DNA of 33,012 nucleotides from contig SSMV01000107.1 in the NCBI GenBank assembly GCA_004799435.1, positions 1-33,012 of the forward strand, read 5' to 3'. Below the pieces are notes generated by a model, which was not told the origin of the DNA, did not search any database, and saw nothing but the letters and a program-made list of their open reading frames with translations. The position numbers and the translations under genes are program-made. Within the stretch, counting starts at the first letter, position 1, and each line of letters opens with the position of its first letter. Origin of the DNA: Bradyrhizobium sp. (GTDB lineage: Bacteria; Pseudomonadota; Alphaproteobacteria; Rhizobiales; Beijerinckiaceae). Below, piece by piece: positions 1-8,023 of the stretch.

Positions 1-527
1 GTCTTGTGGCGAAAGAGACGGGGGATCGATGGAGAGGCTGTTCGTTTTCGCAGAGCGTCCATCGGAAACGGCCATCGCGCAGAAGATCGGGCTTAACTGA
101 GATCGTGAACGGATGATTTTCGGCCATGCCAACGATATGGGGCGATGGCGGAACGTTTTCCAGAACGCGATTTGGCTCTCAATTTCAAAGTGATCCATTC
201 TGGATCTTCCCCTGGGTTGGCCTCAAAGTCTGGCCCGGGCGTCAACGAAGACTTCAGAGATCGCCAGACCAAACTCGGCGATGTGGGCGCCTTCGCGGCG
301 GCTGAGTAGATTCCGACGCTGCCTCGTCGGGTAGGGATTCGGTATCGCGCAGTGACGGTGGATCAGTCTTCCGGCGAGGCGCTGGAAGCCTCTTAATGCC
401 GACGTCAGCCAAGTCACAAACCCGCGTGGTGGCGGCGGCCCGAACGCATTGACGTCTCTGGCCTGGGCCTGACCGAGTTCCTGAAGCTTTGCATGCCGCG
501 CGCCTTTGGCGCGGCGGAAAGGGCCGT
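1..527. other. No recognisable gene
   Basis: I see no convincing coding region here. Short open frames exist on the minus strand but they have no family pattern I recognise and continue antisense into the CBS gene. A frame on the plus strand ending near position 110 could be the tail of a gene that lies mostly outside the window, but nothing in it is recognisable. Confidence 0.5.
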
Positions 528-1583
528 ATGAAAAACGCGTCGTCGAGCGCGAAGGCGGATCGGCTTGTGGTCACGCCAAACCCGGAGACGGCCAGCGATA
601 TCATGACGACGGATATCGTCTCCGTTTCGGTTGGCGCCTGTGTGCGCGACGTCGCGCTCCTGTTGCTCGAAAAGCGCATTAGCGCCGTTCCGGTGCTCGG
701 CGCCGACGAGCAAGTCGTTGGAATGGTCAGCGAAGGTGATCTTCTTGGTCGCAACGACGCCGATCGGGTGGCCCGGCGCGACTGGTGGCTGACGCTGCTC
801 GGGGGGCGTCAGCCCCCGGCTGAACCGCTTGAGGCGCTGATCGCGCGACCTGTAGAGCAGGTCATGAGCGCACCTGTCATGACGATCGAAGCGGGGGCGA
901 GGTTGCATGAAATCGCGGAGGCGCTCCGCGTCTATGACATAAAGCGGTTGCCTGTCATGCGCGCGGGCCGCATCGCGGGGATCGTCAGCCGGTCGGATTT
1001 GGTGCGTGCCATGGCGATCATGGTTCCGCAGCCGACGAAGGGCGGAACCCTTGGCGGCTTTGCCGCCATGCTCGCCGGGATGATGAAAACGGGGGTGCGA
1101 CTATCGGATGCGCCCGCGTCGGCGCCCTCGACCGAGGCGCCAGTCGTCGCCACGACCGCCATCACGGCCGAAGCGTTTCTCGGTCTCGTGGCAACCTCGA
1201 AGCAAGCCGCGAGGGACCAGGCCGTTGCCGCTAAGGAACAGATTAAGCTGGACCACGAACGTCGGGTCAAAGCCATGCTGGGGGAACATGTCGGCACGCC
1301 GGCATGGACCGCATTGCTCAAGCGCGCTCGCGCCGCGGCCTCGCTTGGCGAGAATAGTTTCGAACTTATCCGCTTTCCCTGCGATCTGTGCAGCGACGGC
1401 GGACGCAAGATTGACGTCGCCGAAATCGACTGGCCAACCACCCTGAGGGGCGAGGCGGCTGAGTTCTATACGCGATGGCGACGCGACTTGCGCGCGGCGG
1501 GGTTCGGGCTTTCGGCCCAAATTATCGAGTATATTGACGGCATCCCGGGCAATGTAGCGTTGAGCCTGACTTGGCGTGAGTGA
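528..1583 (+). CDS. CBS-domain pair protein with an extra C-terminal domain
   Basis: This is a 351-residue cytoplasmic protein. A first CBS motif lies at about residues 20-75 (SDIMTTDIVSV, then AVPVLGADEQVVGMVSEGDLL) and a second at about 110-165 (VMSAPVMTI, then IKRLPVMRAGRIAGIVSRSDL). CBS pairs usually bind adenine nucleotides and act as sensors. The last 110 or so residues are not a BON domain, the common partner. They contain ENSFELIRFPCDLC and DWPTTLRGEAAEFY, which recall a small alphaproteobacterial domain of unknown function usually found alone. A TTG at 489 is in frame, but the ATG at 528 follows GGAAAGG at good spacing and is preferred. It stands alone, close to a small minus-strand gene and a PRC-barrel gene, which suggests a general stress or physiology role. 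The target is unknown. Confidence 0.9.
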   Translation: MKNASSSAKADRLVVTPNPETASDIMTTDIVSVSVGACVRDVALLLLEKRISAVPVLGADEQVVGMVSEGDLLGRNDADRVARRDWWLTLLGGRQPPAEPLEALIARPVEQVMSAPVMTIEAGARLHEIAEALRVYDIKRLPVMRAGRIAGIVSRSDLVRAMAIMVPQPTKGGTLGGFAAMLAGMMKTGVRLSDAPASAPSTEAPVVATTAITAEAFLGLVATSKQAARDQAVAAKEQIKLDHERRVKAMLGEHVGTPAWTALLKRARAAASLGENSFELIRFPCDLCSDGGRKIDVAEIDWPTTLRGEAAEFYTRWRRDLRAAGFGLSAQIIEYIDGIPGNVALSLTWRE

Positions 1584-1622
1584 GCTTAAGTCCGTATGGC
1601 TGATTGTCGGCGCGCGGCATTG

Positions 1623-1862
1623 CTAGGCACGCAACGTCGCCAAAAGGGCGCCAGGCTCGACGAGGGAGGATGCCGTCGCGACGATCGTCACGTAACCGCT
1701 CGCCGGCGCAGCGATGTCGTGCAAAGCATCTTCGATTCGTATTTCCGCAATCCTCTGACCCTTCATCACGATCGTCTGATCGGCGATCAGCCATCGCTCG
1801 ACGATGCCTTCAGGAAACATGGTGGACGCCCAGAGCGCTTCGTTAGCTCGAATATCCTGCAT
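1623..1862 (-). CDS. Small lipoyl/biotinyl-like domain protein without the acceptor lysine
   Basis: A 79-residue protein consisting of a single biotinyl/lipoyl-type beta-sandwich. Visible landmarks are VERWLIADQTIVMKGQRIAEI, then IAAPASGYVTI, then VEPGALLATL, matching the usual order of entry strand, hairpin, AAP-x-G return strand and final L-x-x-L strand. Aligned to the standard E-V-E-T-D-K-A hairpin, residue 45 is Asp (EIRIEDALHDI) where the modified Lys should be, so ordinary lipoylation or biotinylation at that site is not expected. The start ATG follows GGGAAG at 5-6 bases. No acyltransferase, dehydrogenase or ligase gene is adjacent. Family assignment is by pattern only; role unknown. 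Confidence 0.72.
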   Translation of the reverse strand: MQDIRANEALWASTMFPEGIVERWLIADQTIVMKGQRIAEIRIEDALHDIAAPASGYVTIVATASSLVEPGALLATLRA

Positions 1863-2312
1863 TGCAGCTTCCCTTAAAAAACCAAAATCAAAATTCTTCG
1901 GCGCGCGCCGGCGTTGAGGCCAACACGAACAGCTGCGGCGACGCTCCGCTTGTCTCTCTCCAAGTCCGCGTGCGGAGCGGTTGCCGAATGACCCGGTCTG
2001 AAGTCTGGCAGGTCGGCCGCGCCAACCTCAGAGTCGGAATCTACCCACACGGCGTTTGTTGCGCCCTGCGTTCGCGGAACCCTCGTCACCAGAGGGCCAC
2101 CGAGACAACGCCCGGCTCCGATAGGGGTGGGCTTTCGGTCGTGTCGCATTTTGAAATTTGTCGGCGTCTCCGGCGCTCGGACGCGGCCGATGGGCGGCTC
2201 GGCCCGGCGATGGCCGATCGCGCCGGCCCCGCTTTACCCGCCGCGACTTCAATCGCCGCGCTCCCGGCGTGATTCGCCGGTTAGAGGCGATCCGACCGTC
2301 GACAGCTCTCGC
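1863..2312. other. Intergenic stretch, no gene seen
   Basis: This 450-base stretch separates two leftward genes. Open frames run through it on both strands, but their arginine-, alanine- and proline-rich translations look like GC-rich shadows. It should hold the promoter and the GGGAAG ribosome site of the lipoyl-like gene; no clear promoter boxes or terminator were found. Confidence 0.4.
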
Positions 2313-3089
2313 CTAAGCGCGAGACCCAGCCCACCCATAATGCTGGTGAAGCTGCTTCGCATAGACCTGCGTAAACGCCGCGAGCGGATCCCACGGCGGG
2401 CTCAACTTGACCATTTCGCGCTGCATTTCGAGCTCGACGCGACGGTCGGACCATTCGATCGATTTCACCGCCAGTGGCGAGATCAGCACACGTTTGCCAA
2501 ACCACCCGTTACGCGTGTCGACGATGAAATAGTGGATACTCCAGTCGGCGTCGTCGATCATGAAATTCTCGATATGGCCGATTTCGCCGTCGACGGCGTG
2601 AAGATGGTATCCGATCATCTCGTTGACGCTGCGCATATGTGGGTCGGCGCCCCGCAAGCGCGCATTCCTGCCATGCGCCGCGCCATTGTCGAGGCCTAGG
2701 CCGAAATAGGGCGGGGCCATATACGGCCACGCGATCGCGCCGGGCGTCTCGCTGAGATAGGGTCCATCCCAATCGGGGTCCCAGCCATAATAGGTGTAGA
2801 GCTGGTTCTCCATCTGCTGCGACACAGGCTGGTCTTCAGCCAATTCCGGACTCTGTTCGACCTGACCCTTTGTGAGCGCCACGGAGAGTCGCTGCTGCTC
2901 CAAGTCGCCGAGCGAGACGGCCGAAGGATGGACCAACACCTTGCGGCCCGGCAGCCAAGTTCCGCAATCAACGACCAGCCAACGTACTCTCCACGAGGCG
3001 TCGTCGAACAGGAAATCGGCGACCGTTCCGATCGGACCGTCGCTGGCCTGGATCGCGAAGCCCTTCAGGGCTGAAATGACCTGCATCAT
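2313..3089 (-). CDS. Protein with two PRC-barrel domains
   Basis: A 258-residue soluble protein built of two PRC-barrel modules. The first spans about residues 5-70 (ALKGFAIQASDGPIGTVADFLFDDASWRVRWLVVD) and the second about 135-205 (NEMIGYHLHAVDGEIGHIENFMIDDADWSIHYFIVD). Each has the G-x-I/H-G-x-V/I-x-D/N-F core followed by a strand ending in VD. A Pro/Tyr-rich linker (QLYTYYGWDPDWDGPY, PYMAPPYFGLG) joins them, and the C-terminus repeats HQHYGW. Stand-alone PRC-barrel proteins are common in Hyphomicrobiales and are often linked to envelope or stress responses; the exact role is unknown. An upstream TTG at 3110 is in frame, but the ATG at 3089 follows GGAAAG with 10 bases of spacing. It is apparently monocistronic. 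Confidence 0.9.
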   Translation of the reverse strand: MMQVISALKGFAIQASDGPIGTVADFLFDDASWRVRWLVVDCGTWLPGRKVLVHPSAVSLGDLEQQRLSVALTKGQVEQSPELAEDQPVSQQMENQLYTYYGWDPDWDGPYLSETPGAIAWPYMAPPYFGLGLDNGAAHGRNARLRGADPHMRSVNEMIGYHLHAVDGEIGHIENFMIDDADWSIHYFIVDTRNGWFGKRVLISPLAVKSIEWSDRRVELEMQREMVKLSPPWDPLAAFTQVYAKQLHQHYGWAGSRA

Positions 3090-3358
3090 GACTTGACGAC
3101 TTTCCGGCAACGAGTCTGAGGACCCCTGACGCCAGTCTAGGGGACGTTCCGACGGGGAAGGCAGGTTCGGAAACTACCTAGACAAGCGGCGCCGGCGTCG
3201 ACGAGTGAAGCCGCGGCGCGTGCCTCGCGACAACTTCAACGCTGGATTCGAGGTGAGTTGAATCCCAGGTGTCGCTATCGCGACATCCGCTATCGCTCAG
3301 GCTTCCTCGCACTATCGCTAATGTGGCCTGGACGGGCGCTAACGTGCAGGAGGATCCG

Positions 3359-3565
3359 ATGATTTTTGGCGCGACGGATTGGCCGAAGCGGGGGTCGAGA
3401 GGCGTAGACATCGCTGATAGTGCAGATCGGGATAAATACCCCATTCAAAAGGCGCTTCGACGAGAAGCGGCTGTTGAACGTCGGAAGGACGATAACCGGT
3501 TCACAGCTACCTTTGCTGTTCAACGAAAATTGACCCTTTCTCGAAAGCCGGGATTGTTGCAATGA
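3359..3565 (+). CDS. Doubtful small open frame with consensus ribosome site
   Basis: A 68-codon frame starting MIFGATDWPKRGSRG. Its ATG is preceded by AGGAGG with 5 bases of spacing, the only consensus Shine-Dalgarno in this gap. The product is charged, has no recognisable domain and no membrane segment. The short GATAGTGCAGA motif and an IS21-like end fragment lie inside it, so the 3' half may be insertion debris joined to the start of a lost gene. It may equally be chance. Confidence 0.2.
   Translation: MIFGATDWPKRGSRGVDIADSADRDKYPIQKALRREAAVERRKDDNRFTATFAVQRKLTLSRKPGLLQ
3416..3432. repeat. Short dispersed motif, copy 1
   Basis: GATAGTGCAGATCGGGA. Related sequences occur at 11529-11560 and 23104-23130, where the similarity extends further with GGGACTT, then CCAACTAT. 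All three lie in gene-free gaps, as expected for remnants of a mobile-element end. Confidence 0.45.
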
Positions 3566-3766
3566 TTTCTGCCGCCCTTCGCGGTTGGACACATTAGGTC
3601 GTGAGGGAGCTTCGGCAAGTGACACCTCTCGGCTCTTGCCAAAGCGAAGACATCTTCAACTCAAGACGCCAGTTTGAAACTGATCGGCGTTCGACCCCGC
3701 GCGCGAAACACGGACGACGCTCTTCGCATTTAGCCAACGTCAAGCAAATAGAGCGTCAGTCGCCAG

Positions 3767-3884
3767 GGCGATTCTCTGGCGCCGCATAAATGCGACGCTA
3801 GCGGCGGCGGCGCCGAATATCTGCGATTTAGGACCCACGTTCGTCGGCGGACGCCGGCGCCCTGCCTATCTTTTGACATTGGCG
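3767..3884. repeat. Dispersed intergenic repeat, copy A
   Basis: About 120 bases that align by eye with 7580-7699, sharing TGGCGCCGCATAAATGCGAC, then ATCTGCGAT and TTCGTCGG. The frames read KDRQGAGVRRRTW here and KNRQGAGAPRRMW in copy B. The inner GTCGCATTTATGCGGC is partly palindromic. Neither copy holds a credible gene. Confidence 0.6.
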
Positions 3885-4227
3885 GAGCGCCCAGCGGCAT
3901 CGATTCTGAGGGCGTTAGCGAGGAGATGTCGGCTGGGTGCGCGCCGTGTATTAGCGAAACTCGCCGACGCATAGATTCAAGCGTTTGTCGCATCGTCGTC
4001 GCACGGCCGCGGCGCAACCAACCTCCGGAGCGTCTTCGTTTTGCGAATTCGGACGCAACGTTGGCGAGTTGATAGGTAGCAATAGCGTGCCGGTAGACAG
4101 TTCATATGACTGAATGCGCAGAGGGCATTTTGCCGCCTCTGCTCGCTCGTTCGAACGTGAACGACATTGCTCTTTTGAGGCCTTCCCTGCGCCTGCTCGC
4201 TTGGATGCCCAGGTTGGACGGTTAATC

Positions 4228-4980
4228 ATGGCGGGAAGGCTGGAGAACAGGAAGGCTCTCGTCACGGGGGGCAGTCGCGGCATCGGCGCCGCGATCGCGA
4301 CAGCCTTTGCCGCCGAGGGCGCGGACGTCGCCTTCTGTCACGATGACGATCCGGAAGGCGCAGCAGCGGTCGCCGCCGCTATCCAGAGACATGACCGCCG
4401 GGCGCTCGCCGTTCAATGCGACGTGGCGGACGATGCCGCCGCAAGGCGCTTCTGGGACGACGCCGAATGCGCCCTTGGACCGATAGAGATTCTGGTCAAC
4501 AACGCCGGGATTGGCGGCGAGCGCGCCTTCGAGGCGATCGACCTGGCGACGTTCGATCGCATGATCGCCGTCAATCTGCGGGCGCTCTTCCATTTCGCGA
4601 AACTCGCGGCGCCAGGCATGCGAGCTCGGCGATGGGGTCGGATCGTCAATATCGCCTCCCAGCTCGCATATAAGGGCGCCGCCGGCCTCACGCATTACTG
4701 CGCCGCCAAGGCGGGCGTCGTCGGCTTCACGCGGGCGCTCGCGCTCGAACTCGCCATAGATGGCGTCCTTGTCAACGCGATAGCGCCGGGCATGACCGAG
4801 ACACGCCTGGGAGATGGTCTGACCGACGACTGGAAAGCTCGCAAGCTCAGTGAACTGCCGATACGGCGTTTCGGCGTTCCGAACGAGATCGCGCCGACAG
4901 CCGTCTTGCTGGCTTCCTCCGATGGCGATTTCTACGTCGGGCAAACCCTATCACCCAACGGCGGCGACGTGTTCCTGTGA
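4228..4980 (+). CDS. Classical short-chain dehydrogenase/reductase (FabG-like)
   Basis: A 250-residue NAD(P)-dependent oxidoreductase with a complete classical SDR motif set. TGGSRGIG at residues 13-20 binds the cofactor, NNAG is at 91-94, and the catalytic residues are Asn116, Ser144, Tyr157 and Lys161 (YCAAK). A substrate-loop APGMTET follows. A longer frame from 4114 exists, but the ATG at 4228 gives the normal family length and places the Rossmann strand near the N-terminus. It is followed after 31 bases by an epimerase-type gene on the same strand, so the two are probably one transcript acting on one carbohydrate or hydroxy-acid. The substrate cannot be read from the sequence. Confidence 0.92.
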   Translation: MAGRLENRKALVTGGSRGIGAAIATAFAAEGADVAFCHDDDPEGAAAVAAAIQRHDRRALAVQCDVADDAAARRFWDDAECALGPIEILVNNAGIGGERAFEAIDLATFDRMIAVNLRALFHFAKLAAPGMRARRWGRIVNIASQLAYKGAAGLTHYCAAKAGVVGFTRALALELAIDGVLVNAIAPGMTETRLGDGLTDDWKARKLSELPIRRFGVPNEIAPTAVLLASSDGDFYVGQTLSPNGGDVFL

Positions 4981-5011
4981 CAGACTTTATCCGCAACGCT
5001 GAGGCCTGGCG

Positions 5012-5926
5012 ATGAAAGGTGGACGTGTGCTTGTCACCGGGGCTTACGGCCTGATCGGCCATCAGTCAGTGCTCGCGTTGAGGGAAGCGGGCTTCGAGGC
5101 GTTGCCCACCGACATTTCTACCGAGCGCCCGCTCGACGCGGACTTCGAAGCGTCGCCGCTCTCAATTTCTCGGGTCGAACCACTCAACCAATTTCTCAAG
5201 ACGCACGGAATCGGCGCGATCGTGCATGCCGCCGGCGTCTCGGGTCCGATGCTCGGCAGGGATCAGCCGCACACAGTTCTTTCCACGAATGCTGGCGGGG
5301 TACTTGACCTCTATGAGGCGGCCCGGCTCGCGTCGGTTCGCCGGATTGTCCTCCTATCCAGCGCCGCCGCTTATGGCGAAACTGGAGAAGCGCCTGTCGA
5401 TGAGCGAACGCCGCTCGGCGCCGTGGACGCATATGGCGTCTCGAAGATTTGCTCTGAGCAGATCGCTCGGGCTTATGCGAGCCATGGCGTCGACACCGTC
5501 GTACTGCGCCCCTGCTGGGTCTATGGTGTGCGCCGTCGTACGACCTGCGTGATTAAGACGATGGTCGCCGACGCGCTCCACGGTCAACGGACGCGCCTTC
5601 CCTATGGCGTAGGGTTTCCGCGTCAATTCGTGCACGTTGCCGATGTCGCCAGGGCCGTCGTCGCCGCCTTGACGACTTCCAAAGGGCTGCAGTCTGCTTT
5701 CAATCTCGCGGACGGAGGCCGCTATAATTTGGACGACGTGGCTAGGCTGGTGAGTGAGCGCCTTCCCGCAGCCCGTATTGATCTGGCGAGCGGACCCGAT
5801 CCGGACGACGTCATCTGCGGCCCGCTTAATATTTCCGCGGCTGACGCCAAACTCGCGTGGAGCCCGAAACTAGACCTGCCGGCCGGGATCAACCAAATGA
5901 TTGCCGAACTCTCGCATGAGCTTTGA
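5012..5926 (+). CDS. NAD-dependent epimerase/dehydratase (extended SDR)
   Basis: A 304-residue extended short-chain dehydrogenase. The N-terminal Rossmann motif is GAYGLIG (10-16), followed by VHAAGVSG at about 70-77, LLSSAAAYG at about 113-121, and the catalytic YGVSK with Tyr140 and Lys144. RPCWVYG and the RQFVHVADVARAV segment later in the chain are typical of nucleotide-sugar epimerases, as is NLADGGRYNLDDVARLV. Some members of this superfamily act on free sugar acids. The gene is the second of a two-gene unit with the SDR at 4228, which hints at a joint oxidation/epimerisation step. It converges on the XRE-type regulator gene, 82 bases away. Confidence 0.9.
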   Translation: MKGGRVLVTGAYGLIGHQSVLALREAGFEALPTDISTERPLDADFEASPLSISRVEPLNQFLKTHGIGAIVHAAGVSGPMLGRDQPHTVLSTNAGGVLDLYEAARLASVRRIVLLSSAAAYGETGEAPVDERTPLGAVDAYGVSKICSEQIARAYASHGVDTVVLRPCWVYGVRRRTTCVIKTMVADALHGQRTRLPYGVGFPRQFVHVADVARAVVAALTTSKGLQSAFNLADGGRYNLDDVARLVSERLPAARIDLASGPDPDDVICGPLNISAADAKLAWSPKLDLPAGINQMIAELSHEL

Positions 5927-6008
5927 GTGATTGGAACAGGCGCCTCCCGGCATCCCCCAATGATCGCTTTCGCGGCTCGGCCTGAGACGATTCTCCGATC
6001 CTGATTCT

Positions 6009-7505
6009 CTAATGCATGAATTCGCTCGGCTCCTGCTCGAACAATGTTTGGAGTTGGCCGCGGCGGATCGCGTTCACGACCAGGGGAATGCCGATTTGCC
6101 GCTTATGCAGGAGGTCGCGGGCGCCATAATAAGTGAGCAGCGAGCGCCGGTTCGACAGCGGGTTTTCGATAGAAAAATTCGGAATCGCGGCTTTGAAATG
6201 ATTGACGTCGCTTAACGCGCGGGCGCCCGCCATCTGAAGCGTGGCCAAGATCAGCTCCAGCGTATGAACCTTGGTGCCGGCCTCGTCGTCCCAGCGGCCC
6301 GCACGCCGGATGTACCTCACTATGAAATCTCGCATCCGCGCGTTGTGAGCGCCGACCGGACTAGCGCCGCCGAGCATCACGAGCCCGTCGGCTTGAGCGC
6401 CGATCGAATTGATCAGAAGCTCGGTGTCTTGAGCGGCCTCGGTGGTGATCGGACCGTGGAAGCCCATCTCGCGAGCGCGCGCGACAAGTCTGACGGAATC
6501 GCTCGGCGCCAAGTTGGGCAGCGCCAGCAGATCAGGCATGGTCTGGAGGGCCGGGCCGAGCGAACTCTCGATGTTGTCGGCGCCCGAACGGTAGACACCC
6601 GACTCCGACAGAATTCGCAATCCAATCCGCCGCGCAATCAGTTTGATTTCGGCGCGCTGCCGGAGTCCTTCCGGCGTCGCTGGGGCAACAATGCTCAGGG
6701 TTTCGACGCCCTCGCTTTCCATCAGATGTCGATAGATCTGGGGCGCGGCTTGATAGGTGGCGATCTGACAGAGCACGGCGTTCTCGTGCGGCGGTCGATA
6801 GAGAGAGCGCGCGAAGGAATAGGGGAACAGCATGGCTCGGTTGCGTTCGACCACCGGCGTCGCTGCCGCAAACGTCTGTTCCACATTCGGTCCGATGATA
6901 TATCGAACGCCCTGGGTTTCCGTCAGGAATCGCGCGCCCTCGGCCGAGCGAACCGGCTGCATCCCGTCATCGAAGGAGACGATCTCGATGCGATAGCGTT
7001 CGCCGCCGATTTCGACGCCACCCGCCTCGTTGTACATCTCCGCCGTCGCTTCCGCGCACTGTTTGCTGACCAGCCCCCAAATCGCCGCCGGACCGCTCAT
7101 CGCGCCAAGCACGCCAATCCGCAACACCGGGTCGGCGGAGCGAGTCGGCGAGGCGCCGATCCGAGGGAGTGGGAAGCAAACTGGGTTGCCGCGTCGCGCG
7201 CGCGCCCGTTTCGGCAGCCGAGCCAAGTCGAGCAACTGGCCTTCTTCGTCGTTGCGCGGATCAACGAGGTCGCTAAGCGGCGCACCCAGACCCATGACAT
7301 GAAGCGCTTTGGCGTAGAGTCCGATCGATACCGCGGCGTCGCCGGCCTCCAGGCGGCCGTAGGTGGAGCGATGCACGCCAAGACTTTCCGCCATGCGTTC
7401 CGCGGTGAGCCCTCGTTTCAGCCGGGCGACGCGGATGTCGCCGGCGAACTTCTCCAGTGAGACCGCCACGACAAAAGGCATCGACGTATCGAGCGGGCGC
7501 TTCAT
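6009..7505 (-). CDS. XRE helix-turn-helix fused to a LivK-type ligand-binding domain
   Basis: A 498-residue protein with an unusual layout. Residues about 22-75 are an XRE/Cro-C1 helix-turn-helix (RVARLKRGLTAERMAESLGVHRSTYGRLEAG). A charged linker follows to about 126. Residues about 127-485 are a type I periplasmic-binding fold like LivK and the urea/amide-binding FmdD/UrtA proteins (VLRIGVLGAMSGPAAIWG, then YNEAGGVEIGGERYRIEIVSFDDGMQP, then VRYIIGPNVEQTFAAATPVVE). There is no signal peptide or membrane segment, so the binding domain should be cytoplasmic, as in AmiC or LacI, and sense a small ligand. GTG 7508 precedes the ATG directly; GGAAGG lies about 8 bases before ATG 7505. It is divergent from the importer at 8024 and is its most likely regulator. 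The ligand is unknown. Confidence 0.9.
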   Translation of the reverse strand: MKRPLDTSMPFVVAVSLEKFAGDIRVARLKRGLTAERMAESLGVHRSTYGRLEAGDAAVSIGLYAKALHVMGLGAPLSDLVDPRNDEEGQLLDLARLPKRARARRGNPVCFPLPRIGASPTRSADPVLRIGVLGAMSGPAAIWGLVSKQCAEATAEMYNEAGGVEIGGERYRIEIVSFDDGMQPVRSAEGARFLTETQGVRYIIGPNVEQTFAAATPVVERNRAMLFPYSFARSLYRPPHENAVLCQIATYQAAPQIYRHLMESEGVETLSIVAPATPEGLRQRAEIKLIARRIGLRILSESGVYRSGADNIESSLGPALQTMPDLLALPNLAPSDSVRLVARAREMGFHGPITTEAAQDTELLINSIGAQADGLVMLGGASPVGAHNARMRDFIVRYIRRAGRWDDEAGTKVHTLELILATLQMAGARALSDVNHFKAAIPNFSIENPLSNRRSLLTYYGARDLLHKRQIGIPLVVNAIRRGQLQTLFEQEPSEFMH

Positions 7506-8023
7506 CACGGTCCCTTCCTAAGGCGCGGGCGTGGCTTCTTGAGCGGAGCAAGTTTTGCGCCAACTGCACGTCCGTCACAACGGCGATTTCCTGGCGCCGC
7601 ATAAATGCGACATTAGCGGCTGCGGTGGCGAACATCTGCGATCTAGGCGCCACATTCGTCGGGGAGCGCCAGCGCCTTGCCGATTCTTTGCCGTTGTGAC
7701 GGGGGTCGGCCGCCTCCATCCTCGCGACATAAGTGAAGAGCCGTCGGCTAACAGCAAGCCGCCTGCTTGCGAGATCCGCCAGCGCGAAAGCTAAGGCGTG
7801 TGTCGCCTCGTTGCGGAAAGCCACGTCGCGACAAAGGACCGGAGCGCCGTCGCAGTCGACGTGGAAATTTCAAAAATGCCTCAGTCGGAGGGGGATCGCC
7901 CGTTTCGAGACCGAGCGTCAGCAAACGCCAACTCGGAGCTTCTGGCGAAGGAGCACGCGAAAGGGTTCGGGAGGCGTTCCCGATGTTCCCGGCGGGACAT
8001 AACGAACAATGAAAGGAAACGAT
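7506..8023. promoter_or_regulatory. Divergent control region between the XRE-LivK regulator and the importer
   Basis: A 518-base gap between divergent genes. It holds copy B of the dispersed repeat (about 7580-7699) and two perfect 6-base inverted repeats with 5-base spacers: GCAAGCcgcctGCTTGC at 7754-7770 and TCGGGAggcgtTCCCGA at 7967-7983. The second ends 40 bases before the importer start. Either could be an operator or an mRNA hairpin; no clear -35/-10 pair was recognised. Confidence 0.45.
7580..7699. repeat. Dispersed intergenic repeat, copy B
   Basis: Partner of the copy at about 3767-3884, in the same orientation. It shares the TGGCGCCGCATAAATGCGAC core and then diverges. It sits directly upstream of the XRE-LivK gene, so it may affect that promoter. 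It has no terminal repeats or transposase that I can see. Confidence 0.6.

Larger units (their letters stand above)
3090..4227. other. Gene-poor 1.1 kb with repeat and IS-like debris
   Basis: No gene here can be supported with confidence. Open frames of up to about 110 codons exist on both strands but match no family I know. The stretch holds one copy of a dispersed repeat (about 3767-3884), one copy of a short GATAGTGCAGA motif (3416-3432), and an AAAATTGACCC sequence near 3525 resembling the ends of IS21-type elements. A 68-codon frame starting at ATG 3359 has a perfect AGGAGG but an unconvincing product. This looks like an old insertion site or decayed DNA. Confidence 0.55.

Noticed and set aside
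254-908. Overlapping minus-strand frames at the left edge (254-754 and 414-908)
   Set aside because: Both run antisense into the CBS gene, and their products match nothing I know.
3730-4017. Minus-strand frame over repeat copy A, with a similar frame at 7575-7757 over copy B
   Set aside because: The shared residues (RQGAG, SHLCGAR) follow from DNA repeat similarity; the frames differ in length and lack ribosome sites, so I treat them as non-coding repeat.
6264-7460. 398-codon open frame on the plus strand opposite the XRE-LivK gene
   Set aside because: It is antisense to a gene with clear domains; its product is rich in Arg, Ala and Gly with no family pattern and no ribosome site.
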